NCBI GenBank assembly: GCA_902775975.1
Contig: CACYOC010000003.1
Coordinates: forward strand, 1 to 64,000
Reading direction: 5' to 3'
Source of the DNA: an uncultured Bacteroidales bacterium
GTDB taxonomy: Bacteria > Bacteroidota > Bacteroidia > Bacteroidales > Bacteroidaceae
DNA length: 64,000 nucleotides
The notes under the pieces are model-generated. The model saw only the letters and a program-made list of their open reading frames with translations. It was not told where the DNA came from and did no database searches. The stretch's first letter is position 1, and each line of letters begins with the position of its first letter. The position numbers and the translations under genes were made by a program. Below, one piece after another: positions 40,629-48,097 of the stretch.

Positions 40629-41525
40629 CTAATTTCTAATTCCTAATTTCTCCCTAATCGCCTGTTCCTCTTCGGCTGAAAGACGCGTCAGCGGCATCAG
40701 CATCCAAGGTTCGCAGAGACCCTTTGTCTGCATCATCACCTTCAGAGCGGTAAGACTCTGACCCAGGGTACGGTCTTTCTGATAAATCTTCGCTATCTCG
40801 TTGGTCTCGTCCTGCAGACGGTTGGCAGTAGCCATATCGCCAGCAACGGCAGCCTCATAGAGTTGCTGGAACATCTCAGGCACATAGTTGCCCGTAGAGG
40901 GCACGATACCATTGCCGCCTAACTCCAGCGAGTGGGCGCTCTGTGCTGCCCAGCCGCAGAAATAGGCAAAGTCGGGATGCGTCTTGGTAATCTCAATGCA
41001 CTGTGCCATACGCTCCAAGTCACGCTCAGAATCTTTCAGACCCACGATGTTTGGATGGTCTGCCAGTCGGCTGATGACCTCTACAGGGATGGACATGTGG
41101 GTCGTTGCCAAGATGTTATACAGCATCAGCGGACCGGTGATGCAGTCTGCCAGCGTCTTGTAGTAGTCATACATCTGCTCGCTGGTCAGCGCATAGTAGG
41201 TAGGCAGCGTGGCAACGATGACGTCGGCACCCAGTGCCGTATAAACCTCAGCCTGGCGCACCTGCTCGGCAAAGCAGTTGCCTGTCAGTCCGGCATAAAT
41301 CAGAATACGCTTATTGGCTGCCTTTACTGCCGTCTCTACAAACAACTGACCGTCAGCTTGACTGACGCTATTACCTTCGCCGGTTGTTCCCATCAACAAG
41401 GGAGAGACTTTGTGATCGGCAAAAAACTGAATGATTCGCTTGACGGCTTCTACGTCGAGCCGTCCTTCCTGTGTGACGGGAGTGACCATCGGCACTACCA
41501 CACCACGATACTTACTCTTGTTCAT
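40629..41525 (-). CDS. Dihydrodipicolinate synthase/N-acetylneuraminate lyase family aldolase
   Basis: 298 residues, a TIM-barrel class I aldolase. Visible are GTTGEGNSVSQ (substrate carboxylate binding), the tyrosine in PLMLYNILATTHMSI and the Schiff-base lysine in IVGLKDSERDL (about Lys163). True DapA normally has YNVPxR; the divergence here and the operon context argue for a keto-deoxy sugar-acid aldolase or lyase rather than lysine synthesis. It is the first gene of the operon with promoter box TATCTTTG at 41575-41582. Confidence 0.85.
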   Translation of the reverse strand: MNKSKYRGVVVPMVTPVTQEGRLDVEAVKRIIQFFADHKVSPLLMGTTGEGNSVSQADGQLFVETAVKAANKRILIYAGLTGNCFAEQVRQAEVYTALGADVIVATLPTYYALTSEQMYDYYKTLADCITGPLMLYNILATTHMSIPVEVISRLADHPNIVGLKDSERDLERMAQCIEITKTHPDFAYFCGWAAQSAHSLELGGNGIVPSTGNYVPEMFQQLYEAAVAGDMATANRLQDETNEIAKIYQKDRTLGQSLTALKVMMQTKGLCEPWMLMPLTRLSAEEEQAIREKLGIRN

Positions 41526-41574
41526 TGTCTTTTATAATTAGTAGTTTTGTTTCTATTATTATTAATAATGAATG

Positions 41575-41653
41575 CAAAGATACGTATTTTTTTAGAGAAC
41601 AAGCAGAAATATGACTGTTTTTTTTGTCTGTTAGAAAAGTTTTTGTATTTTTG
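41575..41653. promoter_or_regulatory. Divergent promoters: sugar-acid operon (-) and PepSY gene (+)
   Basis: Minus-strand TATCTTTG (41575-41582) and plus-strand TATTTTTG (41646-41653) with TTTG 19 bases upstream of the latter (41623-41626). Confidence 0.75.
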
Positions 41654-41682
41654 TACCGTTTAAATACTTTAATTGTTATCAC

Positions 41683-41970
41683 ATGAAACTATTACAGACT
41701 ATGATGAAACGAGGCAGCATGCTCACGCTTGCTGCTCTTGCCAGCACATTGCTGCTGACTACCAGCTGCGACTACGACAAAGCGGTACCCGCATCGGAAC
41801 TGCCCGCAGCAGCACAGACCTTTGTCAAGAAAAGCTATCCAGGTTGCACCATTCTGGCAGTGAAAAAAGATGTAGAGTGGTTTACTACGAAATACAAGGT
41901 CAGCATGGACAACGGCATGGAGATAGAGTTCGATGCTGACGGACTGCCACTGGAAATTGACAATGACTAA
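41683..41970 (+). CDS. PepSY-like lipoprotein (one domain)
   Basis: 95 residues with a signal peptide and lipobox (TTSC). The mature part is one PepSY-like (BLIP-fold) unit: ASELPAAAQTFVKKSYPGCTI, KKDVEWFTTKYKVSMDNGME and IEFDADG. Such proteins are secreted, small and of unknown function; some PepSY domains inhibit proteases or sense envelope stress. Its stop codon overlaps the start of the AraC-type regulator by eight bases. A two-domain relative lies just downstream at 42676. Confidence 0.8.
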   Translation: MKLLQTMMKRGSMLTLAALASTLLLTTSCDYDKAVPASELPAAAQTFVKKSYPGCTILAVKKDVEWFTTKYKVSMDNGMEIEFDADGLPLEIDND

Positions 41971-42493
41971 GGATGAGCAGATAGCACAACTGCAGCAGGT
42001 GAACATTGACCTGATGAACCGCAACATACAGCTCAGCCAGCAGCTGGATGCCTATTACGACGTGCGCCGTCGGGTGCAGATGCTGAAGGAACTGGTGATA
42101 CGGCACAAGGAGTTGCTGCAACAGACCGACCTGCGCGACGACGACGAACTGATAGCCATCATCGAGACACGGCTGGAAGAGAGCCTCAGCTATCAGAACC
42201 CTAACTTCGGACTGAAGGAACTGGCTCAGATGGTGGGTACCTCGCAACGGCGCATCCTCGATTTGTTCCGCCGGTCACCGATTCACAAGAGTGCCGACGA
42301 CTACCTGGACTACTTGCGACTGTTGCGCTCGATGTACTATCTTCAGACAGAGCCGTCGTGGAGCATCGCTGCCTGTGCCCAAGAGGCGGGATTTCTCGTC
42401 ATCCGCACCTACAACCGCAAGTTCCAGGATGCACTGGGCATGACGCCGCATGAGTTCCGCCAACTGATAGAGGAGAACACACCTAAAGGATAG
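41963..42493 (+). CDS. AraC-type DNA-binding protein with N-terminal coiled coil
   Basis: 176 residues from the ATG at 41963. Residues 1-55 form a coiled coil (DEQIAQLQQVNIDLMNRNIQ). The C-terminal part (about 75-170) is an AraC-type double helix-turn-helix: LKELAQMVGTSQRRILDLFRR, then AACAQEAGFLVIRTYNRKFQ and DALGMTPHEFRQL. There is no ligand-binding domain. It is translationally coupled to the PepSY gene and followed by a second PepSY gene, so it may control this small envelope regulon. The start at 41933 is less likely since it lies deep inside the PepSY frame. Confidence 0.8.
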   Translation: MTKDEQIAQLQQVNIDLMNRNIQLSQQLDAYYDVRRRVQMLKELVIRHKELLQQTDLRDDDELIAIIETRLEESLSYQNPNFGLKELAQMVGTSQRRILDLFRRSPIHKSADDYLDYLRLLRSMYYLQTEPSWSIAACAQEAGFLVIRTYNRKFQDALGMTPHEFRQLIEENTPKG

Positions 42494-42502
42494 CTCAGAC
42501 GA

Positions 42503-42525
42503 CCTGTATTAGACAATAATACAGG
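42503..42525. promoter_or_regulatory. Perfect palindrome after the AraC-type gene
   Basis: CCTGTATTA-GACAA-TAATACAGG. It lacks a T run, so it may be an operator for the regulator or an RNA stem rather than a terminator. Confidence 0.45.
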
Positions 42526-42599
42526 ACTCCTGCGGGATTTTGTCCACTATATGGCACTCTGTCCACACAAAAGTAGCAAAAAACTCAAGAATTGTTTTG

Positions 42600-42626
42600 A
42601 GAACAAACCAAAACGTTGTACTTTTG
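42600..42626 (+). promoter_or_regulatory. Promoter of the two-domain PepSY gene
   Basis: TTTG, 19-base spacer, TACTTTTG (42619-42626), 50 bases before the gene start. Confidence 0.75.
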
Positions 42627-42675
42627 CAACATGAGAACAGAATAACTGAGTATTCACCCTTTAAAATGTAGAACT

Positions 42676-43104
42676 ATGAAACAGGTTAGATTTTTCCTCG
42701 TAGCACTGATGACCATCCTCGTGTCTAACGTAGCACTGGCTGACGATACACCCATTCCCGTAGAGCAACTGCCCGCAGCAGCAAAGGCTTTTGTACAGAC
42801 GAACTTCCAAGGTAAGAGAATCCTCTATGCCGAGAAGGATAGGAACTCGTACGAGTGCCGACTGGACGATGGAACCAAGATAGAGTTCAACCGCAAGGGC
42901 GTCTGGAAGAAGGTCGATTGCCACATGACAGCCGTTCCCGCAGCTATCATTCCCGAAGCCATCCGCCAGTATGTATCAACCAACTTTGCCGGTACCATCA
43001 TTACCAAGATTGACAAGGAGCGCTACGGCTACGACATCGAGTTGTCCAACGACATCGACTTGAAGTTCAACGACCAGGGTGCCCTGATAGGAATGGACGA
43101 CTAA
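42676..43104 (+). CDS. Secreted PepSY-like protein (two domains)
   Basis: 142 residues with a cleavable signal peptide (ending ALADD). Two tandem PepSY-like units follow: VEQLPAAAKAFVQTNFQGKR...IEFNRKG (about 28-80) and PEAIRQYVSTNFAGTIITKI...LKFNDQG (about 92-138). The first unit matches the lipoprotein at 41683 in its LPAAA.(T/A)FV motif, so the genes are paralogues. Own promoter; terminated by the large hairpin at 43129-43176. Function unknown. Confidence 0.8.
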   Translation: MKQVRFFLVALMTILVSNVALADDTPIPVEQLPAAAKAFVQTNFQGKRILYAEKDRNSYECRLDDGTKIEFNRKGVWKKVDCHMTAVPAAIIPEAIRQYVSTNFAGTIITKIDKERYGYDIELSNDIDLKFNDQGALIGMDD

Positions 43105-43128
43105 GCCGAAAAGGTTAAAGAGAACGTT

Positions 43129-43176
43129 ATAACGTCCGTTCATTGTGGAGATTGCAATGAGCGGACGTTATCTTTT
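43129..43176 (+). terminator. Long-stem terminator after the PepSY gene
   Basis: ATAACGTCCGTTCATTG pairs with CAATGAGCGGACGTTAT over 17 positions with one mismatch, followed by CTTTT. Confidence 0.8.
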
Positions 43177-43244
43177 GCACCAATATTAACTATTTTTTGC
43201 AAATAATTCCCAGAGAAAGATAGCGATAGTTTCTTCTTTTTTTG

Positions 43245-43373
43245 TAACTTTGCAGTCGCTTAGAGTTTCCCGAAATGGGAAACTTTTTGCGGAAAGAAAA
43301 CAGAAAAGTTTTCCAAAACGGATAACTTTCTGTCGCGAAACAAGGCAACAACTAAAGAAATTCTTATAATAAA
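43245..43373 (+). promoter_or_regulatory. nrdD promoter and two-hairpin leader
   Basis: TAACTTTG at 43245-43252, then a leader of about 115 bases with two hairpins: AGTTTCCC / GGGAAACT (43264-43284) and AAAGTTTTCC / GGATAACTTT (43305-43329). Both stems are built on the same TTTCC/GGAAA theme. No ribosome-binding site of the Shine-Dalgarno type is apparent before the ATG. Confidence 0.6.
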
Positions 43374-45473
43374 ATGGAGATTAAAAACTTTACTATCACC
43401 AAGCGTGACGGCTCGAAAGACCAGTTCTCATTGGACAAAATCATGAATGCCATCGCGAAGGCATTCGACAGTGTGAATGTTCCAGCTGACTTAGGAACAA
43501 TTTCCAAAATTTTAAGTCATCTGGATATCAAGGACGACATTACGGTCGAGGATATCCAGAACCAGGTAGAGGAAGCTTTGATGCGCGAGGGCTTCTACAA
43601 TGTGGCCAAATCATTCATGCTGTATCGTCAGCAGCACACCGAAGACCGCGAGACGCTGGCCAAGTTGCAGTTCCTGTCTGACTATATGGAGTCTGCCAAC
43701 GCTGCCACGAGTTCTAAGTTCGATGCCAATGCCAATGTGGAGCACAAGAACATTGCCACACTGATTGGCGAGCTGCCCAAGTCAAACTTCATCCGTCTGA
43801 ATCGCCGTCTGCTTACCGAGCGCATCAAGAAGATGTATGGTAAAGAGCTGGCCGACGAGTACATTGACAAGCTGACACACCATTTTATATATAAGAACGA
43901 TGAGACGTCACTCGCCAACTACTGCGCCTCTATCACCATGTATCCGTGGCTCATCGGCGGCACAACGGCCATTGGCGGCAACTCGACAGCGCCCACCAAC
44001 CTGAAGTCGTTTGCCGGTGGATTCATCAACATGGTATTCATGGTCAGCTCCATGCTGGCGGGTGCCTGCGCCACTCCCGAGTTCCTGATGTACATGAACT
44101 ACTTCATCGGCAAGGAGTATGGCAAGGACTACTGGCAGCATCCTGACCAGCAGGCAGACCTGAGTCTGAAGAAGCGCACCATCGACAAGGTCATCACCGA
44201 TTACTTCGAGCAGATTGTCTATTCGCTGAACCAGCCCACCGGTGCCCGCAACTACCAGGCTGTCTTCTGGAATATTGCCTACTACGACCGCTTCTATTTC
44301 GAGAGCATCTTCGGCGAGTTCTATTTCCCCGACGGTTCACAGCCCGACTGGGAAGGCCTCAGCTGGCTGCAGAAGCGCTTTATGAAGTGGTTCAACCAGG
44401 AGCGCACCAAGACCCTGCTGACCTTCCCCGTGGAGACCATGGCACTGCTCGTTGACTCCAACGGCGAGTGCAAAGACCAGGAGTGGGGCGAGTTCACTGC
44501 CGAGATGTACAGTGAAGGGCACTCGTTCTTCACCTATATGAGCGACAATGCCGACTCACTGAGCTCTTGCTGCCGTCTGCGCAACGAGATTACCGACAAT
44601 GGATTCAGCTATACGCTGGGAGCCGGTGGTGTGTCAACAGGTTCTAAGTCTGTGCTGACCATCAACCTGAACCGCTGCATCCAGTATGCCGTCAACAACA
44701 AGATGAACTATCTGGAGTATCTGGAGGGTGTCATCGACCTCTGCCATAAGGTGCAGCTGGCCTACAACGAAAACCTGAAGGAGTTGCAGGAGCACGGCAT
44801 GCTGCCTTTGTTCGATGCCGGCTACATCAACATCGGTCGCCAGTATCTCACCATCGGCATCAACGGTCTGGTAGAGGCCGCCGAGTTCATGGGTCTGAAG
44901 ATTACTCCCAACGACGACTACAAGAAGTTCGTACAGGGCATCCTCGGTCTTATCGAGAAGTACAACAAGCAGTACCGTACCAAGGACATCATGTTCAACT
45001 GCGAGATGATTCCTGCCGAGAATGTCGGTGTGAAGCATGCCAAGTGGGATCGTGAGGACGGCTATTTCGTGCCCCGCGACTGCTACAACAGCTACTTCTA
45101 TGTCGTAGAGGACGACTCGCTGAGCGTCATCGACAAGTTCAAGTTGCACGGCGCTCCCTACATTGAGCACCTCACGGGCGGCTCTGCCCTGCACATGAAC
45201 CTTGACGAGCACCTGTCGAAGGAGCAGTACCTGCACCTGCTGAAGGTTGCTGCCAAGGAGGGTTGCAACTACTTCACGTTCAACATTCCCAATACCGTAT
45301 GTAACGACTGCGGACACATTGACAAGCGTTATCTGAAGGAGTGTCCTCACTGTCATTCGAAGAATGTCGATTACATGACTCGTATCATTGGATACTTGAA
45401 GCGCGTCAGCAACTTCTCACAGCCGCGCCAGGAAGAGGCAGCACGCCGCTATTATGCCCATGCGGAGGGATAG
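43374..45473 (+). CDS. nrdD: Anaerobic ribonucleoside-triphosphate reductase
   Basis: 699 residues. An N-terminal ATP-cone (ITKRDGSKDQFSLDKI, about 6-95) precedes the glycyl-radical reductase body with the thiyl-site region SLSSCCRLRNE. The C-terminal zinc site uses C643, C646 (CNDC) and C657, C660 (CPHC), followed by the glycyl-radical loop RIIGYLKRV (Gly673). It makes deoxyribonucleotides without oxygen, as expected of an anaerobic gut-type bacterium. Its activase NrdG follows after a gap of 55 bases filled by heptamer repeats. Confidence 0.97.
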   Translation: MEIKNFTITKRDGSKDQFSLDKIMNAIAKAFDSVNVPADLGTISKILSHLDIKDDITVEDIQNQVEEALMREGFYNVAKSFMLYRQQHTEDRETLAKLQFLSDYMESANAATSSKFDANANVEHKNIATLIGELPKSNFIRLNRRLLTERIKKMYGKELADEYIDKLTHHFIYKNDETSLANYCASITMYPWLIGGTTAIGGNSTAPTNLKSFAGGFINMVFMVSSMLAGACATPEFLMYMNYFIGKEYGKDYWQHPDQQADLSLKKRTIDKVITDYFEQIVYSLNQPTGARNYQAVFWNIAYYDRFYFESIFGEFYFPDGSQPDWEGLSWLQKRFMKWFNQERTKTLLTFPVETMALLVDSNGECKDQEWGEFTAEMYSEGHSFFTYMSDNADSLSSCCRLRNEITDNGFSYTLGAGGVSTGSKSVLTINLNRCIQYAVNNKMNYLEYLEGVIDLCHKVQLAYNENLKELQEHGMLPLFDAGYINIGRQYLTIGINGLVEAAEFMGLKITPNDDYKKFVQGILGLIEKYNKQYRTKDIMFNCEMIPAENVGVKHAKWDREDGYFVPRDCYNSYFYVVEDDSLSVIDKFKLHGAPYIEHLTGGSALHMNLDEHLSKEQYLHLLKVAAKEGCNYFTFNIPNTVCNDCGHIDKRYLKECPHCHSKNVDYMTRIIGYLKRVSNFSQPRQEEAARRYYAHAEG

Positions 45474-45515
45474 TTGAGAGTTGAGAGTTGAGAGTGAAGA
45501 GTGAAGAGTTGAGAG
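45474..45515. repeat. Six heptanucleotide repeats between nrdD and nrdG
   Basis: TTGAGAG x3, TGAAGAG x2, TTGAGAG in one phase, starting one base after the nrdD stop codon. Confidence 0.97.
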
Positions 45516-45528
45516 TTGCAATTGAGCA

Positions 45529-46011
45529 ATGCTGAAATACGTAAACACAGGCGTCGTATTCCAAGAGATTCCTGACGAAGTGACACTGGCAATTAACATT
45601 TCTAATTGCCCGTGTCACTGTCCGGGATGCCACAGCCATTATCTTTGGGAAGACATTGGGTTGCCCTTGGATACTGACGCCATCGATGACTTTATACGTC
45701 AATACGGAACAGATATCACCTGCCTGTCGTTTATGGGAGGTGATGCCGACCCGGTGGCTGTCAACCAGCTGGCTCAATACATCCATGAGGAACATCCGCA
45801 GTTCAAGGTGGCTTGGTATAGCGGACGGCTACGCATACCACCAACGGTGTCTAAAGCCGACTTCGACTTCATCAAGGTGGGACCCTATATCAAACACTTG
45901 GGTCCGCTGAAGTCGCCTACCACCAACCAGCGCCTCTACCGCCGCCTGGAGAATGGCGAGTTCGAGGACATCACCTATCGCTTCTGGCGGCACGCTTCTG
46001 TGGCCATATAG
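45529..46011 (+). CDS. nrdG: Anaerobic ribonucleotide reductase activating protein (radical SAM)
   Basis: 160 residues. The radical-SAM cluster motif is C27-x3-C31-x2-C34 in NCPCHCPGCHSHYLW, followed by the SAM-binding FMGGDADP (GGE-like). It generates the glycyl radical of NrdD using S-adenosylmethionine. It is downstream of nrdD on the same strand. Its last 37 bases overlap the convergent PAP2 gene, so the C-terminus LWRHASVAI-type end is fixed by an overlap. Confidence 0.95.
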   Translation: MLKYVNTGVVFQEIPDEVTLAINISNCPCHCPGCHSHYLWEDIGLPLDTDAIDDFIRQYGTDITCLSFMGGDADPVAVNQLAQYIHEEHPQFKVAWYSGRLRIPPTVSKADFDFIKVGPYIKHLGPLKSPTTNQRLYRRLENGEFEDITYRFWRHASVAI

Positions 46012-46952
46012 GGATAGACCAGCATCAACAGGAAATACAAGGCACTGCCTGTCACCAAGCCCGCTATGACGTCAATGGCATAGTGGGCATAAATATATAC
46101 GGTACTCAGGCACATCGCAATAAAGAACGGCAGAATGGTATAGATGAGTGCTTTGCTGCGGGTGCGCCATGCCAGGAGCATCACTACCGTAGTGATACCC
46201 ACATGACTGCTGGGGAAGGCTGCCGTAGGACGCTCGCCGGCATCGTGGGTAATGTCGAGCAGATGATAAAAGAATCCGTCCGCCCAGCCAGGAGCCGCCA
46301 TGCGCTCGGAATGGGTCAGAAACCAGTCGCCAAGATGGGGAAACACGCCTTCGGCAATCTTCTCCGTACCGACTGCCAAGTAGTAGAACTGCGGACCCGT
46401 GACGGGCACTAACACGAAGATGACGTAATAGACGAAGAAGGAGGTGAGCAGCACGAACGCCGTCATCTGGAACTCGTGGTAGCGCTTGAAGAAGTAATAC
46501 AGGCAGACCAGTGCCATCAGCGGGAAGTAGCTCACGTAGCCTAAGCACATGATTTCTGAGAACCAGCTCCACGGCACCCACTGCGAGAAGAGCAACGAGG
46601 GCTGGCAACCGAAGAGCTGCTGCTCGAAACCGGCAAAGACATGGTCGAGATTCGGCAGACAGCGGTTCATCTCGTAGGTATCGGGATACCACCAACTCAG
46701 GAAGAGCATCTGTACCACAACGCGGAAAAGAAGCGTCAGCCGGCAGGGCACCAAGCGATAGACCAGCCACATGGCCATTGTGATAACGACGAAGTTGACG
46801 CGTCCTTCAATCATGAGACTCCTGTTGGGCAGCTCCTCCCACAGCAGCGCCATGACCACCAGCGTAAACAGCAGATAGCCCATGGCTATCCACTCCACAG
46901 TCAGCAAGCCCTTACGGGGCTTTTTCTCTATAGCGAATAACGTCAATTTCAT
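45975..46952 (-). CDS. PAP2-superfamily membrane phosphatase or phosphotransferase
   Basis: 325 residues with about six to eight hydrophobic helices. PAP2 catalytic motifs are PSSHVG (about 238-243) and STVYIYAHYAIDVIAGL with the His-x3-Asp pair near 273-277. The first, KxxxxxxRP-type motif is not obvious. The layout (extended N-terminal helices, catalytic motifs late) resembles inositol-phosphoceramide/phosphoinositide-type synthases as well as lipid phosphate phosphatases. It overlaps the upstream SDR gene by four bases (ATGA) and so is translated with it. A lipid head-group role is inferred, not shown. Confidence 0.75.
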   Translation of the reverse strand: MKLTLFAIEKKPRKGLLTVEWIAMGYLLFTLVVMALLWEELPNRSLMIEGRVNFVVITMAMWLVYRLVPCRLTLLFRVVVQMLFLSWWYPDTYEMNRCLPNLDHVFAGFEQQLFGCQPSLLFSQWVPWSWFSEIMCLGYVSYFPLMALVCLYYFFKRYHEFQMTAFVLLTSFFVYYVIFVLVPVTGPQFYYLAVGTEKIAEGVFPHLGDWFLTHSERMAAPGWADGFFYHLLDITHDAGERPTAAFPSSHVGITTVVMLLAWRTRSKALIYTILPFFIAMCLSTVYIYAHYAIDVIAGLVTGSALYFLLMLVYPYMATEACRQKR

Positions 46953-47995
46953 AGCCAGCCGTTGTCTTTATACCACCGCACACAGCGCTGCACACCCTCC
47001 TGCAACTTGACGGTAGGCTCGTAGCCGAGTTCCTGTCGGGCTGGGGTAATGTCACAACGCCAGTTTCGCTGCCGCATGATGTTGTATTTGTCGTTGTTCA
47101 GCGCCGTCACTTTTCCAGTCAGCCGACCGATATACTCGCCGCAGAACGTCACGATGCGCAGCACCCATAGCGGCGCCGTGATGCGTATCCACCACGGATT
47201 GCCTAATTCCTTCCGAATCAGATTGCTGAAGGTAGAAGACTGATACACCTCGCCGTCGCTCAGGAAGTACTTGCGCCCCGTCCTACCCTTCTCCATGGCC
47301 AAGAAGACTGCCTGTACCACATCAGCAACATAGACGAAGGTAATGTCCTGCTGCTGGTAGCCCACGGCAAAGTCGGTATGTGCCTGGATGCTCTTGAACA
47401 TCATGAAATAGTCTTTCTCACGAGGCCCATAGACACCCGTCGGTCTCAGAATAACGTATGGAAAAGGCTTCAACTGTAAACTGTCAACTGTAAACTGTAA
47501 ACTGTAAACTGTAAACTGTAAACTATCAAGCCAATTCTCCGCTTCCAGCTTGCTGCGTCCGTAGGCGGTATTGGGCTTCGCCTCGTCGCTCTCCAGTATC
47601 TCCGTATAGGGCTGCTGTTCACGGATGGCGCCCATGATGCTCAGCGAACTGATATAGACAAAGCGCTTCAGCGGCATCTGCAGGGCCATCAGCGCACGGA
47701 CCAGATTCTTCGTTCCTTCGGTATTGATGCGGCGGAAGTCTTCCTGGTGCAGACACTTCGTCACACCGGCAGCATGCACCACATAGTCGAAGGCATGGTC
47801 CCGCAACTGCTCCTTCAGCGCCTCTTCCGACGAGAGGTTCAGCTCGATGAAGTGAATGCGCTCGTCCTGCAAGAAGGCCTTCGAACTGCTCTTGCGCACT
47901 GCCGCCCACGTCTCAAAGCCCCGTTTCAAGGCCTCCTCAACGATAAAGGAACCGATGAAACCGCTGGCTCCTGTGATGAGTATTTTTGGATTCAT
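46949..47995 (-). CDS. Extended short-chain dehydrogenase (NAD-dependent epimerase/reductase family)
   Basis: 348 residues from the ATG at 47995. The longer frame to 48055 passes through the promoter box at 48001-48008 and is rejected. ITGASGFIGSFIVEEAL is the NAD(P)-binding glycine motif, VHAAGVTKC the second cofactor motif, and AYGRSKLEAE the catalytic Tyr-x3-Lys (about Y145). Near residues 155-180 is an insert LDSLQFTVYSLQFTVDSLQL translated from eight seven-base repeats. Its partner gene encodes a PAP2 membrane enzyme, so reduction of a lipid precursor (for example a ceramide-type substrate) is conceivable; sugar-nucleotide epimerase is the alternative. Confidence 0.8.
   Translation of the reverse strand: MNPKILITGASGFIGSFIVEEALKRGFETWAAVRKSSSKAFLQDERIHFIELNLSSEEALKEQLRDHAFDYVVHAAGVTKCLHQEDFRRINTEGTKNLVRALMALQMPLKRFVYISSLSIMGAIREQQPYTEILESDEAKPNTAYGRSKLEAENWLDSLQFTVYSLQFTVDSLQLKPFPYVILRPTGVYGPREKDYFMMFKSIQAHTDFAVGYQQQDITFVYVADVVQAVFLAMEKGRTGRKYFLSDGEVYQSSTFSNLIRKELGNPWWIRITAPLWVLRIVTFCGEYIGRLTGKVTALNNDKYNIMRQRNWRCDITPARQELGYEPTVKLQEGVQRCVRWYKDNGWL
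47472..47527. repeat. Eight heptanucleotide repeats inside the SDR gene
   Basis: AACTGTA/AACTGTC units in exact phase, encoding the SLQFTVYSLQFTVDSLQ segment on the minus strand. Confidence 0.97.
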
Positions 47996-48000
47996 GCGTG

Positions 48001-48070
48001 CAAAAGTACAAAGAAGAAAGCGAAAAACCAAAGTAATATTTGCTTTTTTCAACAAAAAGCACTATCTTTG
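48001..48070. promoter_or_regulatory. rnr: Divergent promoters for the SDR gene (-) and rnr (+)
   Basis: Minus strand: TACTTTTG (48001-48008), TTTG 20 bases upstream (48029-48032). Its box ends five bases before the SDR start codon, implying a leaderless mRNA. Plus strand: TTTG (48039-48042), 20-base spacer, TATCTTTG (48063-48070). Confidence 0.85.
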
Positions 48071-48097
48071 CCACATAAAACTTAAAACGATACAATT

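Noticed and set aside
42503-42525. Terminator after the AraC-type gene
   Set aside because: The stem is perfect but no T run follows, so I list it as a possible operator.
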